Shown piece by piece: positions 16,284 through 27,337 of a stretch of DNA of 64,000 bases. Source of the DNA: Clostridiales bacterium (GTDB taxonomy: Bacteria; Bacillota; Clostridia; Saccharofermentanales; Saccharofermentanaceae); NCBI GenBank assembly GCA_017617295.1, contig JAFZWN010000015.1:1-64000 (forward strand). Direction: 5' to 3'. The stretch's first letter is position 1. Every line of letters begins with the position of its first letter. The translations under genes and the position numbers were made by a program. Below the pieces are notes generated by a model. That model did not search any database and was not told the origin of the DNA. It was given only the letters and a program-made list of their open reading frames with translations.

Positions 16284-18692
16284 ATGAAACGATCTTTATG
16301 TTCGTGTATTGTTTTTGCGCTTATTTTCGGAGTGTTTTCATCCTTTTTTTGCGGTTGCAGTAAGAAAAAGCTCGATCCGCTGACTGGTGAGGATCCCGGG
16401 CCGTGGTACGATTACAGTTCTTACGAGCTGGGAACTCAATATGACAGGACCGAGTACTCTTACCTGGGGCAGCAGCTTCTGGGGACATGTAAGGGAAAGG
16501 CCGTCGTGTGTGTAACATATCAGAGGCATATGCCTTCTGATTTTGATTATATCAACGACGATTATTCATTGTATCAGGGGGAGCTTTTTGATCTTTATGA
16601 CCTGACGGGTCAGGTCGTCGATTCATATACTTTCGATGAGATCAGGGAGCGTTCAGGTATTCCCGATGATGAGTACTTCTATGGCGACTTCAATTCTCTG
16701 TTCATATCGGGTGAGTATGTATTTTTTAAGACTGTGGTATACGCCAACGGGAATGACGGCTGCAACTGCTACCGCATGGATCCCGATACGGGGATCGCGG
16801 AGAAGATCTACGGCTGTGATGATCCGGGCATGTTTGTTCCGGGCTGCGGAGTGGCAGACGGATATTTTTACCTGATGAAAGGAAATTATCAGGATTTTTC
16901 GCAGCTTTGTATCGATGTGGTCTCTCCTGAAGGAGAGGTGGGGACCATCGATGTCGGCGCTGCTTTTCCGAACAGGGAATGGAATTCATACAGCGGTATA
17001 TATAATATCGGCAGCGGAAAGATACTGATCCCGTATATAGAAGACGGCAGCTCTACTACATATTTTTGTGCAGATCTTTCCGCGCTGACGATATCGATCT
17101 ACGAAGAGGACCTTGACTGGTTTACAAAGTACACCGATATCTATTATCTTACGGAGGCCGAAGGCTTCGGTCCCTGCATAACGGACGATGAAGGCCTCAA
17201 GCGCATTGATTTTGACGGCAAGACTTCAGAATACGTCTTTAATTTCGACAGATGCAATGCTAATCAGGTAGAACTGACCTTCTCTAAGCTCTTTATGGCG
17301 GACGAGGATACGTATGTGTTCGGCAATTCCATATGGGTAAATAATTTATACGACAGTTATGACATCCCCGTGCTCATCGTTCTTCAGAAGAGCGACACGG
17401 ATCCTACTGCGGGGCGTGACATGATACGCCTGGCTCCTCTTTACGGTATGCATTACGCCATGGCGGAGGCAGTTAGGATCTTCAATGAGACGAATACCGA
17501 TTGCTATATCCTGGTGGACCGGAGCTACGCTTGCGATCGCTTTTACGGTGAGGACTCCCAAAATAATTATGTATACTACGGCGACTCCGCCGGCGATCCG
17601 TCCGAGGTCGCCATGACCAATAAGCTCATGATCGACCTGATGGCAGGGGACGGGCCCGACATCATAATGGGAGCAATGTCTTTCTCACAGTTCTGTAATC
17701 CCGATATCCTTGCTGATATGTCAGATCAATTGGGCGACGCAGAGGTATTCGGTAATGTCATCGATGCTTGCAGGACTGACGGAGCGCTCTATAACGTACC
17801 GTTGTCGTTCTCACTGTCCGGCATCTGTACGCGCAGGAGCAGCGTGCAGCCGGATCAGACAGGATTCACTTTCGATCAGTATGATGAATTCGTAAGGGGA
17901 GTATGTAACGGTAATAATCCCATAAAGAAAGAGAAGACGGATTTCTTCCTTCTGTGCCTGGGTCTCATGAGCAGCGAGTTCATAAACGAAAACGGCAGGA
18001 TAGATTACGACTGTGATGCGTTCAGGCAGCTGGCCTGTTATGTGAACGATAACGTTACTTACAGGGAGCCGACCGAAGAGGAGATGGATGAAGATTATTG
18101 GAGACTGGAGACGATCGACGAGGATACGGCGGCGTTTTACGGTACATTCAGTAACTTGAGCGAATTCGTCGGCAGGTTCAATTTTGAAGCGACGGAGACG
18201 GCGATGCTCGGCGCCCCTGCTGTCACGCCGATAGGACCTTCGATCTCATATGCCGATTCAGTAGCGGTGACGGCCGGTGCGCGTCATCTTGATGAATGCG
18301 GTGAATTCGTAAGGCTCCTGCTGTCGGAAGATATCCAGGATCTGTATGTGAAGTTCAGCGCGACCACTCCCGTAAATGTCGATTCCTATGAGTCTTCCGC
18401 AAGCGCCATTATCGACGCATATAACCGTACCAGGGCGGACTGCGCTACAAGCTGGGTTACAGCACAGGATCTTTTGGACATGGGAATGGCCCTGCCGATC
18501 GAAAATGACGACATAATATACGATTACGAGGATTATATCCGGTCGGCCACGGCCATCTCACAGTCTGACCCGGCCATAGCGGCGATCGTCCGCGAGGAGA
18601 TCCCTGCTTACTTCGAAGGACAGAAGACACTTGACGAGGTCATAGCGATAATATCCGATCGTGTTGATACCTACCAGAACGAGAACAGATGA
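16284..18692 (+). CDS. Large lipoprotein with extracellular solute-binding domain
   Basis: 802 residues. A type II signal peptide ends at a lipobox around FFCGCSKKK, so the mature protein is membrane-anchored outside the cell. Residues ~30-370 are a poorly conserved beta-rich region with repeated short strands, possibly propeller-like. From ~390 the sequence resembles family-1 ABC solute-binding proteins (AEAVRIFNETNTD, LMIDLMAGDGPDIIMG, ALYNVPLSFSLSG). No permease or ATPase gene is adjacent, so it may serve a distant transporter or act as a sensor or glycan binder. I chose ATG 16284, which follows AAAAGGGG and begins a proper lipoprotein signal; the frame is open 24 codons further upstream without signal features. 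A similar-sized lipoprotein lies at 46270. Confidence 0.75.
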   Translation: MKRSLCSCIVFALIFGVFSSFFCGCSKKKLDPLTGEDPGPWYDYSSYELGTQYDRTEYSYLGQQLLGTCKGKAVVCVTYQRHMPSDFDYINDDYSLYQGELFDLYDLTGQVVDSYTFDEIRERSGIPDDEYFYGDFNSLFISGEYVFFKTVVYANGNDGCNCYRMDPDTGIAEKIYGCDDPGMFVPGCGVADGYFYLMKGNYQDFSQLCIDVVSPEGEVGTIDVGAAFPNREWNSYSGIYNIGSGKILIPYIEDGSSTTYFCADLSALTISIYEEDLDWFTKYTDIYYLTEAEGFGPCITDDEGLKRIDFDGKTSEYVFNFDRCNANQVELTFSKLFMADEDTYVFGNSIWVNNLYDSYDIPVLIVLQKSDTDPTAGRDMIRLAPLYGMHYAMAEAVRIFNETNTDCYILVDRSYACDRFYGEDSQNNYVYYGDSAGDPSEVAMTNKLMIDLMAGDGPDIIMGAMSFSQFCNPDILADMSDQLGDAEVFGNVIDACRTDGALYNVPLSFSLSGICTRRSSVQPDQTGFTFDQYDEFVRGVCNGNNPIKKEKTDFFLLCLGLMSSEFINENGRIDYDCDAFRQLACYVNDNVTYREPTEEEMDEDYWRLETIDEDTAAFYGTFSNLSEFVGRFNFEATETAMLGAPAVTPIGPSISYADSVAVTAGARHLDECGEFVRLLLSEDIQDLYVKFSATTPVNVDSYESSASAIIDAYNRTRADCATSWVTAQDLLDMGMALPIENDDIIYDYEDYIRSATAISQSDPAIAAIVREEIPAYFEGQKTLDEVIAIISDRVDTYQNENR

Positions 18693-18731
18693 CCAATACC
18701 TCCTTTCACGGAAAGGGATAGATAAGGATGA

Positions 18732-18763
18732 GGACAGCCCGCCCATATCAGGTCGGGCTGTCC
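18732..18763 (+). other. Perfect 10-bp hairpin between the lipoprotein gene and proA
   Basis: GGACAGCCCG (18732-18741) pairs perfectly with CGGGCTGTCC (18754-18763). No T run follows on the plus strand, so it is a weak candidate terminator or a 3'-end stabilising structure for the upstream message. It lies before the proA promoter (TATAAT at 18812). Confidence 0.6.
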
Positions 18764-18847
18764 CGCTTCCTGTCAAAGAAAAATTATATTTCAGAAAGGT
18801 TACAAAAGGGGTATAATCCTATGAGAAATGAGATAAGGAGTAGCCCC

Positions 18848-20128
18848 ATGAGTAATGTTATGCAGTTTGCAGCGGACGCCAAAGACGCATCGAGAAGACT
18901 TGCGGTCTTAAGTGCTTCCGTCAAGGATGAGGCACTGGAAAATATAGCTTTAAGGCTTACCGAGAATAAGGAGCGGATCTTTGAAGCCAACAGAAAGGAC
19001 CTGCAGCAGGCGCAGATCGATAATCTCGAGAAGACTCTGTTCAAACGTCTTAAGTATGATGAGACCAAGCTTTCCGATTCCGTAGCCGGGATAAGGAGCC
19101 TCAGGTCTCTTTCAGATCCTCTGGGAAAGACTCTTATGCACACGACTTTGGATGACGGACTGGAACTCTATAGAGTAACTGTCCCCATAGGTGTCATAGG
19201 AGTCATTTTTGAGAGCAGGCCGGACGCTCTGGTCCAGATCGCATCCCTCTGCCTTAAGAGCGGCAATGCAGTTCTCTTAAAGGGCGGACGCGAAGCGATA
19301 AACACCAATAAGGTCCTTTCCGAGATCATCTATAATGCCGGTATCGAGAAGGGGCTTCCCGAGGGCTGGCTCAGTCTTTTGACATCCAGGGAAGACGTCG
19401 GGGCCATGCTCACGATGGATAAGTTTATCGACCTGATCATACCCAGAGGCAGCAATGCTTTCGTCCAGTACATCATGCAGAATACCAACATTACGGTTAT
19501 GGGTCACGCGGACGGTGTATGTCATACCTATATCGATAAGGATGCGGATCCGGAGATGGCCGTAAAGGTCGCCATAGACGCCAAGACACAGTATGTATCC
19601 GTCTGTAACACCACAGAGACCATCCTGGTACATAAGGATCTGCTCGATTCCTTTGTTCCCGTCCTCATGGATGCGCTGAAGGAAAAGGGAGTTACAGTGT
19701 ACGGCGACGATATCCTGAGCGACAAGTACGGTCTCGAGAAGGTGACCGAATGGCATCACGAGTATCTTGATTACAAGGTATCGATGAAGGTGGTAGCGGA
19801 TGTTTATGAGGCGGTCGATCACATAAACAGATACGGTTCCGGTCATTCCGACTGCATCATCACGGGAAACAGGGAGACCGCGGAGATCTTTATGAACGGA
19901 GTTGATTCCGGATCTGTCATGTGGAACTGCTCCACGAGGTTTGCTGACGGCTTCAGATACGGATTCGGAGCTGAGGTCGGAGTATCGACATCTAAGCTTC
20001 ACGCCAGAGGTCCCGTCGGTCTTGAAGGACTTGTCACTTATAAGTATAAGCTTATGGGTTCGGGCGACATCGTTGCCGATTATGCCGATAAAACAAAAAC
20101 ATTCAAACATATAAGGAGAGAAGTATGA
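18848..20128 (+). CDS. proA: Glutamate-5-semialdehyde dehydrogenase (gamma-glutamyl phosphate reductase)
   Basis: A 426-residue enzyme of proline synthesis reducing gamma-glutamyl phosphate with NADPH. An aldehyde dehydrogenase fold is recognisable: VPIGVIGVIFESRPDA, LKGGREAINTN, the nucleophile Cys in VCNTTETILVH, and the C-terminal FGAEVGVSTSKLHARGPVGLEGL family signature. Start ATG 18848 has AAGGAG 7 nt upstream. A TATAAT at 18812-18817 puts the transcript start after the in-frame ATG at 18821, arguing against longer versions. proB is not adjacent. The stop overlaps the rpiB start by 4 nt (ATGA), so the two are translationally coupled. Confidence 0.93.
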   Translation: MSNVMQFAADAKDASRRLAVLSASVKDEALENIALRLTENKERIFEANRKDLQQAQIDNLEKTLFKRLKYDETKLSDSVAGIRSLRSLSDPLGKTLMHTTLDDGLELYRVTVPIGVIGVIFESRPDALVQIASLCLKSGNAVLLKGGREAINTNKVLSEIIYNAGIEKGLPEGWLSLLTSREDVGAMLTMDKFIDLIIPRGSNAFVQYIMQNTNITVMGHADGVCHTYIDKDADPEMAVKVAIDAKTQYVSVCNTTETILVHKDLLDSFVPVLMDALKEKGVTVYGDDILSDKYGLEKVTEWHHEYLDYKVSMKVVADVYEAVDHINRYGSGHSDCIITGNRETAEIFMNGVDSGSVMWNCSTRFADGFRYGFGAEVGVSTSKLHARGPVGLEGLVTYKYKLMGSGDIVADYADKTKTFKHIRREV

Positions 20129-20577
20129 GAGTAAGCATTGCATCAGATCACGCAGGTTACGATCTTCGTAAGATCGTCGCTACCCACCTTGAGGAACTCG
20201 GTTACGAGGTCATCGAGGGAGGAGCCGAGAGTGCTCTGACACCCTATAGCTATGTGGAAGCAGGCAAGAAGATCGCCGAGGACGTTCTGTCGGGCAGGGC
20301 TGACCGTGGAGTTGCCATCTGCGGTACCGGTATCGGTATCTCCGTTGTGGTTAACAAATACAAGGGGATCAGATGCGGACTCTGCACTAACGAGTATATG
20401 GCCAGGATGAGCCGTCAGCATAATGATGCCAATATTATCGCTTTCGGCGCGAGAGTTGTTGGTCAGGCCGTTGCACTTGCCATGGTGGATGCTTTCTTTA
20501 CCGAGCCTTTTGCAGGTGAAAGGCATGCCGTAAGGGTAAATGACATAAAGACTTTGGAAGAAGAGAACTTCAAGTGA
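20125..20577 (+). CDS. rpiB: Ribose-5-phosphate isomerase B
   Basis: A 150-residue RpiB/LacAB-family isomerase interconverting ribulose-5-P and ribose-5-P. Motifs: SIASDHAGYDLR (phosphate/substrate binding), CGTGIGISVVVNKYKGIRC with the catalytic Cys, and SRQHNDANIIAFGAR. The length is typical. It is coupled to proA by an ATGA overlap with AAGGAG upstream and precedes upp by 33 bp, suggesting a proA-rpiB-upp operon that links ribose phosphate with PRPP-dependent salvage. Confidence 0.93.
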   Translation: MRVSIASDHAGYDLRKIVATHLEELGYEVIEGGAESALTPYSYVEAGKKIAEDVLSGRADRGVAICGTGIGISVVVNKYKGIRCGLCTNEYMARMSRQHNDANIIAFGARVVGQAVALAMVDAFFTEPFAGERHAVRVNDIKTLEEENFK

Positions 20578-20610
20578 TCAGTAAATAAACCTAAAGGGAG
20601 GAATATACAT

Positions 20611-21243
20611 ATGGATCAGAATGTATTCGTTTTCGATCATCCGCTCATCAGGCACAAGGTATCCCTGCTCCGTGACAAGAATACGGGTACCAAGGAATTC
20701 AGGGAACTCGTTTCGGAGATCGCCATGCTCATGGCTTATGAGGTCACCAGGGATCTTCCCATGAAGGAAGTCGAGATCGAGACTCCCGTAGCTCCCACGA
20801 AGACGGAAGTACTGGCGGGAAAGCAGATAGCCATAGTTCCGATCCTCCGTGCCGGTCTTGGTATGGTCGATGGTATGGTAAAGCTTATCCCCAACGTCCG
20901 CGTCGGTCATATCGGTCTTTACAGGGATCCCGTTACTGTCGAACCTGTTGAATATTACTGCAAGCTCCCTGAAGATATTACCGAGAGAGAGGTTATCCTC
21001 CTGGATCCCATGCTCGCGACGGGCGGTTCCGCTTCCGCAGCCATAGGTTTCCTGAAGAAGAGAGGCATCCAGAACATCAAGTTCATGTGCCTTATAGCTG
21101 CTCCGGAAGGTATCAGAAGGATCACGACAGATCATCCCGACGTTAAGATATTCTGTGCTGCCAAGGACGAGAAGCTCAATGATCACAGCTATATCGTTCC
21201 GGGTCTTGGTGATGCCGGAGACCGTCTTTTCGGTACTAACTGA
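20611..21243 (+). CDS. upp: Uracil phosphoribosyltransferase
   Basis: A 210-residue salvage enzyme converting uracil and PRPP to UMP. The PRPP loop [14 protein letters not shown] and the C-terminal uracil-binding [15 protein letters not shown] are both intact, and [15 protein letters not shown] is the usual N-terminal signature. AAAGGGAGG precedes ATG 20611. In many Firmicutes upp lies between rpiB (or glyA) and the atp operon, as here. Confidence 0.95.
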   Translation: MDQNVFVFDHPLIRHKVSLLRDKNTGTKEFRELVSEIAMLMAYEVTRDLPMKEVEIETPVAPTKTEVLAGKQIAIVPILRAGLGMVDGMVKLIPNVRVGHIGLYRDPVTVEPVEYYCKLPEDITEREVILLDPMLATGGSASAAIGFLKKRGIQNIKFMCLIAAPEGIRRITTDHPDVKIFCAAKDEKLNDHSYIVPGLGDAGDRLFGTN

Positions 21244-21336
21244 CCGCTTTTTGGACAAAATCAGCAATTTGTCTGATGCGGTTTACTTAAAAAAGCAATA
21301 TAACTTTGTAGAAATATAAATCGAACGAGGTTTTTT

Positions 21337-22176
21337 ATGGATTGGATCAAAGAAGTTCTGAGATCGTTTGTCGAACACTTCGTTGAAGAATGGAAGATCG
21401 GAGATATAGGAGAAGAGATCAACCACGGGATACTCCAGTGGAAGACGGACTTCTTCAATATCGGCAATATTCCGGTGGTCCTTACCGATGCGATAATCGT
21501 ATCCTGGATCGCTATCGGTATCACCGTCCTGCTGTTTGCATGGATGTCTGCCAAGCCCAAGCTGATACCGGGCGCCAAGCAGACGTTCGTCGAGGCGGTA
21601 GTAGGTCTTATCATCTCCACGTCGATGTCTTTCGGCATGAACCGCAAGGAGGCCGAGCACATCGCTCCCATGATCGGCACCATAGGTCTGATCATCCTGG
21701 GCTGTAACGTCATCTCGGCGTTCAAGCTCTCTCCCCCCGCGAAGAACATTGCTTTCCCCGTTGCCATGGCGATAGTGGCGATAGTCTATGTCATCTATGT
21801 CTCGATAAGGTTTGTAGGCTTTAAGGGATTCTGGGTCTATATGACATCCCCTATGCCGGCACTACTGCCGTTCAAGGTACTCGACTTTATCGTCAAGCCG
21901 TTCTCGCTGGCACTCCGACTTTTCGGTAACGTATTCGGCGCGTTCGTCTTTATGGAATTCCTGTTCATCCTGTGTCCCGTTATCTTTCCGGGCGTATTCA
22001 GCCTCTGGTTCGATATAGCCGACGGCATGATACAGGCGGTCGTTTTCGCTTATCTTACGATGTCATATATCGGTGAGATCGTTGAGGTCGGACACGAATA
22101 TCACGAACATCCCGAGAACTTCATAAAAGAGAAAAAACAGAAGAAAGTTAAAGCTCAGAAAGCACTGGAGGTATAA
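21337..22176 (+). CDS. atpB: ATP synthase F0 subunit a
   Basis: A 279-residue membrane stator channel of the F-type ATP synthase. Several hydrophobic helices; the penultimate region has SLALRLFGNVFGAF with the essential Arg, and the last helix QAVVFAYLTMSYIGE. The hydrophilic N-terminus (WIKEVLRSFVEHFVEEW) is longer than in E. coli. ACGAGG lies upstream of ATG 21337. First gene of the ATP synthase operon; no atpI precedes it. Confidence 0.94.
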   Translation: MDWIKEVLRSFVEHFVEEWKIGDIGEEINHGILQWKTDFFNIGNIPVVLTDAIIVSWIAIGITVLLFAWMSAKPKLIPGAKQTFVEAVVGLIISTSMSFGMNRKEAEHIAPMIGTIGLIILGCNVISAFKLSPPAKNIAFPVAMAIVAIVYVIYVSIRFVGFKGFWVYMTSPMPALLPFKVLDFIVKPFSLALRLFGNVFGAFVFMEFLFILCPVIFPGVFSLWFDIADGMIQAVVFAYLTMSYIGEIVEVGHEYHEHPENFIKEKKQKKVKAQKALEV

Positions 22177-22179
22177 CAA

Positions 22180-22458
22180 ATGGAAAATCTGATCAGCTAC
22201 ATGCCTATGTTATTGGAGGCTTCTATAGATCCCAAGGCAATGGCGGCCTTAGGAGCCGGACTTGCCATAGGACTCGGCGCACTGGGCGTCGGACTCGGTA
22301 TGGGTAATGCCGTAAGCCATGCTCTCGAGGCAGGTGCAAGACAGCCCGAGATCTTCGGTAAGATCCAGACACTCCTTCTTACCGCGATCGTTTTCCTTGA
22401 GTCGCTCTGTATCTACGCTCTCGTAGTGGCACTGCTCCTCATTTTCACAGTTAAGTAA
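22180..22458 (+). CDS. atpE: ATP synthase F0 subunit c
   Basis: A 92-residue two-helix proteolipid. Helix 1 is Gly-rich (GAGLAIGLGALGVGLGMGNAV), the polar loop is ARQPE, and helix 2 has the ion-carrying Glu in VFLESLCIYALVV. Compared with Na+-type c subunits, Glu, the following Ser and the Tyr are kept, but the helix-1 Gln is Met and the Thr after Ser is Leu, so the coupling ion (H+ or Na+) cannot be read with certainty. Confidence 0.94.
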   Translation: MENLISYMPMLLEASIDPKAMAALGAGLAIGLGALGVGLGMGNAVSHALEAGARQPEIFGKIQTLLLTAIVFLESLCIYALVVALLLIFTVK

Positions 22459-22482
22459 TTCATTAAAAAAGGAGAGCAAATT

Positions 22483-23058
22483 ATGTATTTGTTTGATCCT
22501 GCCATGGCGCAGATGCTCATGGAAGAGACGGAAAGCGGTCTTTTCACTGCCGATCAGGTCGGCGGGTATCTTTGCACCGCGGTATTTGCCATTTTGAATG
22601 TGGCTGTAGCTTATTTCATAATCAAGAAGCTCATCTTCAAGCCGATCATGAACATCATGAAGAAACGTGAGGATGCCATCGGAGACTCTCTTAAGAGTGC
22701 CGAGGAGCTCAATGAGCAGGCAAAGAAGCACGAGGAAGAGAGCAGGAACAATATCGAGGAAGCCAGAGCCAAGGCTGCCGAGATCCTCGATCAGAGCAGG
22801 GAGAACGCCGAGAAGCAGGCCGGAGTCATCATCGGTACTGCCAATGACGAAGCCTCCGAGATCGTAGAGCATGCCAGAACGGATGCCAAGAGGATCAAGA
22901 AGGTCGCTCTTGAAGAGATGAAGGATGAGGTATCCGATCTTGCCGTTAAGGTCGCTTCCAGGGTGCTCGGCGATGTTGTTGCCGAAGAGAAACTGAAGGA
23001 GCTTGCCACGAAGCATGCTTCTGAAGTCCTTGACGAAGAGGTGAAGAAGCTTGGCTAA
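22483..23058 (+). CDS. atpF: ATP synthase F0 subunit b
   Basis: A 191-residue peripheral stalk subunit: a short N-terminal segment, one membrane helix ([21 protein letters not shown]) and a long charged right-handed coiled coil to the C-terminus. GGAGAG precedes ATG 22483. The C-terminus shows no fused delta domain, unlike the b-delta fusions of some actinobacteria. Its stop overlaps the TTG start of the next gene by 8 nt. Confidence 0.94.
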   Translation: MYLFDPAMAQMLMEETESGLFTADQVGGYLCTAVFAILNVAVAYFIIKKLIFKPIMNIMKKREDAIGDSLKSAEELNEQAKKHEEESRNNIEEARAKAAEILDQSRENAEKQAGVIIGTANDEASEIVEHARTDAKRIKKVALEEMKDEVSDLAVKVASRVLGDVVAEEKLKELATKHASEVLDEEVKKLG

Positions 23059-24964
23059 GAATATTCCACTCCCAAACGAGCCGATCCTGCTTCATATCAC
23101 GCTCGCGGGTGATATTCCCGAGGAGAAGGTCGAGGGTATCGCGGCCAGTTTTGCCCAGCGTCACGGTATAGAAGATTACGAGACAGACTTTGAGGTCGAT
23201 GAATCTCTGATAGGCGGTTTCGTCGTATACACGATGGGCTCGCGGTATGACTACAGCGTAAAAGGCCAGCTCGAGAGGATCGGTTCCTTTATCAAGCGCA
23301 CCCGTCCCGTTGATTCCGATTATCTTAACGAGGACGAGAACGAGTTTGACAAAAAAGAAGTCTACGAGAACATCAGTGATGTTCTGAAGGCTTTCCCCGA
23401 GCCCCCTGCCGTAAGTATCGACGCCGCGGAATTAAGCGGTCTTGACGAAGACCAGTTAAAGGAAAGGGTACTGAAGGCTTTTGAGTCTTCAGACAACATA
23501 GAGGAAGTAGGTATCGTCCAGAGCGTAAACGACGGCGTCGCGAACGTGTCGGGCCTTGAGCACTGCCTTCTGAACGAACTCGTTAAGTTCCCCGGAGGCG
23601 CGAGCGGCATCGCCATGAACCTTGAGAGAAACGGTGTCGGCGTCGTACTGCTGTCAGGAGCCGATGATGTCGTTGAAGGCCTGGTCTGCAACAGGACGCA
23701 TACGACTGTTTCCGTTCCCGTAGGTATGGGACTTCTCGGAAGGATCGTTGACCCTCTCGGCAAGCCCATTGACGGCAAGGGCATAATCAGATATTCCGAG
23801 ACCCGTCCGATCGAATCTCCGGCCCCCGGCATCGTAGACAGGGCTCCCGTCAGTAAGCCCCTTCATACCGGCATTACTGCCATCGATGCCCTTACTCCAA
23901 TAGGAAGAGGCCAGAGAGAGCTCATCATCGGTGACCGTCAGACGGGAAAGACGGCTATTGCCATCGATACCATAATCAATCAGAGAGACAAGGATACGAT
24001 CTGCGTCTATGTAGCCATAGGTCAGAAGATGAGTACCATAGTCTCGACTGTCAATACGCTCGAAAAGTACGGAGCCATGGACTATACGGTAGTAGTGGCT
24101 GCAGGTGCTTCCGATTCGGCGTCTTTCCAGTATATCGCCCCGTTCTCGGGATGCGCGATCGCCGAGAAGTTCATGTACGACGACCATAAGGATGTCCTTA
24201 TCGTCTACGATGACCTTTCCAAGCATGCCCAGGCATACAGGGCCATATCGCTGCTGCTTCGAAGACCTCCGGGACGTGAGGCATATCCCGGTGACGTATT
24301 CTATCTGCACAGCAGGCTTCTCGAAAGAGCGGCCAAGTTAAGCGATGAGAAGGGCGGCGGTTCGATAACCGCTCTCCCCATCATCGAGACGCTCGGTGAC
24401 GATATCTCCGCATATATCCCGACGAACGTTATCTCCATAACGGACGGTCAGATATACCTTTCGCCCGAGCTCTTCTTCTCGGGTCAGCGTCCCGCCATCA
24501 ATGCCGGTCTGTCGGTATCGCGTGTCGGCGGCGCTGCTCAGACAAAGGCCACCAAGAAGGTCGCCGGACCTCTCCGTATCTCGCTTGCCCAGGCCAGGGA
24601 GATGGCCTCTTTTGCCCAGTTCGGATCCGATCTTGACGATAATACGCAGCTTCAGCTCAAGCGCGGCATCGTGCTGAACGAAGTGCTTAAGCAGGAGCAG
24701 TATAAGCCCTGGTCTATGGAGGATCAGGTCGCTATCCTTTACATGGCCACGTCCGATCACATGAACTTCCTTGCCAGGGAAGACATAAAGGAATACTACG
24801 AGGGATTCATAGATCATATCTATATCTATGCTCCCGAGATCATGGAAAAGCTGGCCGAGGAAAAGGTCTTCTCGGAGGAGATCGAGGAAAAGCTCAAGGA
24901 GCAGCTGGCAGAATATAAGGAACTCTACGTCGCAGAGCACAGCGAATACCGCGACGACGACTGA
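23051..24964 (+). CDS. atpA: ATP synthase F1 subunit alpha with fused delta-like N-terminal domain
   Basis: 637 residues against about 500-515 for ordinary alpha. Residues ~12-83 match the C-terminal domain of subunit delta (OSCP): [11 protein letters not shown] followed by SVKGQLERI is the delta signature. After an acidic linker (~84-120) a normal alpha begins: [15 protein letters not shown], Walker A GDRQTGKT near residue 294, and the C-terminal helices. No atpH is found between atpF and this gene or anywhere in the window, and the helical N-terminal half of delta is absent. The start is TTG 23051, with GAGGTG 7 nt upstream and an overlap with atpF. The fusion may replace the usual delta-alpha contact; with three alpha per F1 there would be three delta-like domains. 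The alpha identity is certain; the delta reading rests on motif similarity. Confidence 0.93.
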   Translation: MAKNIPLPNEPILLHITLAGDIPEEKVEGIAASFAQRHGIEDYETDFEVDESLIGGFVVYTMGSRYDYSVKGQLERIGSFIKRTRPVDSDYLNEDENEFDKKEVYENISDVLKAFPEPPAVSIDAAELSGLDEDQLKERVLKAFESSDNIEEVGIVQSVNDGVANVSGLEHCLLNELVKFPGGASGIAMNLERNGVGVVLLSGADDVVEGLVCNRTHTTVSVPVGMGLLGRIVDPLGKPIDGKGIIRYSETRPIESPAPGIVDRAPVSKPLHTGITAIDALTPIGRGQRELIIGDRQTGKTAIAIDTIINQRDKDTICVYVAIGQKMSTIVSTVNTLEKYGAMDYTVVVAAGASDSASFQYIAPFSGCAIAEKFMYDDHKDVLIVYDDLSKHAQAYRAISLLLRRPPGREAYPGDVFYLHSRLLERAAKLSDEKGGGSITALPIIETLGDDISAYIPTNVISITDGQIYLSPELFFSGQRPAINAGLSVSRVGGAAQTKATKKVAGPLRISLAQAREMASFAQFGSDLDDNTQLQLKRGIVLNEVLKQEQYKPWSMEDQVAILYMATSDHMNFLAREDIKEYYEGFIDHIYIYAPEIMEKLAEEKVFSEEIEEKLKEQLAEYKELYVAEHSEYRDDD

Positions 24965-24970
24965 TAACAT

Positions 24971-25909
24971 ATGGAAAACCTGAATGCGATCAAGAAAAGG
25001 ATAAAGAGCGTCACGGACATAAGTCAGATGACGAATGCCATGCAGCTGGTAAGTTCGGCGAAGATGCGCCGCTCGCTTGCTCTGCACGATTCCGTGCACC
25101 CGTTCTTCCTCCTTTGCGCAGAGAGCATGCAGGAGATCCGTAACCACGCGGAAAACATAGAGAACCCGTTCTTCGTGCTCGAGCAGAAGAAGACCGGCGA
25201 GACCTGGAAGATCGCATACTTTGTATTAAGCGGCGACCAGGGTCTCGCGGGCGCATATAACAACAACATGGTAAAGATCACCGAGGAGCATGTGCAGAAT
25301 AAGATCCTCGACAACACCAGAAAGGGCATCCAGACCGACTATAAGCTCTTTGTCTTCGGAAAGCTCGCCAGGGAAAAGCTCATCAGGAACGGTTATAATG
25401 TCGACCGTGATTTCTCTTTCCCGATCTCCGAGCCCGATTTCTACCAGGCAAGGAACGTGGCCTCGATAATAAGGCAGAAGTTCCTGATGCAGGAGTTCGA
25501 CCTGGTGTATCTGATCTATACGAAGATGAAGTCGGCTACCGTGATGGTGCCGGCCGTCGTCCGTCTCGCGCCCGTGGACATGAAGTCGATCGCATCCGTC
25601 CTGCCCGACAACATGACAGATGCCGGTATGGCAGTCAGTAACGGTACCGAGCTCGAATATTCGCCCAATCCCCAGGAGGTTTTCGACTTCCTGATCGATA
25701 CATATCTGAATGCCATGGTATACGGAGCCATGGTAGACGCATATGCTTCCGAGCAGACCGCAAGGCTCACGGCTATGGACAACGCCACGAGCAATGCAGA
25801 GGATATGCTCAAGAAACTGCAGCTCATCAGTAACCGCGCCCGTCAGGCGAAGATCACCAATGAGCTGACCGAAATAATCAACGGAGCCGAACAGGTGGAT
25901 AACCTGTAA
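24971..25909 (+). CDS. atpG: ATP synthase F1 subunit gamma
   Basis: 312 residues; forms the central rotor shaft. The N-terminal helix MENLNAIKKRIKSVTDISQMTNAMQLVSSAKM and the C-terminal helix (TAMDNATSNAEDML, NRARQAKITNELTEI) are the conserved coiled-coil ends; the middle Rossmann-like part has LSGDQGLAGAYNNN. ATG 24971 follows the preceding stop by 6 nt. Confidence 0.95.
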   Translation: MENLNAIKKRIKSVTDISQMTNAMQLVSSAKMRRSLALHDSVHPFFLLCAESMQEIRNHAENIENPFFVLEQKKTGETWKIAYFVLSGDQGLAGAYNNNMVKITEEHVQNKILDNTRKGIQTDYKLFVFGKLAREKLIRNGYNVDRDFSFPISEPDFYQARNVASIIRQKFLMQEFDLVYLIYTKMKSATVMVPAVVRLAPVDMKSIASVLPDNMTDAGMAVSNGTELEYSPNPQEVFDFLIDTYLNAMVYGAMVDAYASEQTARLTAMDNATSNAEDMLKKLQLISNRARQAKITNELTEIINGAEQVDNL

Positions 25910-27331
<1,422 letters not shown>

Positions 27332-27337
27332 CCTTAA

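Noticed and set aside
18732-18763. Standard rho-independent terminator
   Set aside because: The stem is perfect but no T run follows on the plus strand and no A run precedes it for the minus strand.
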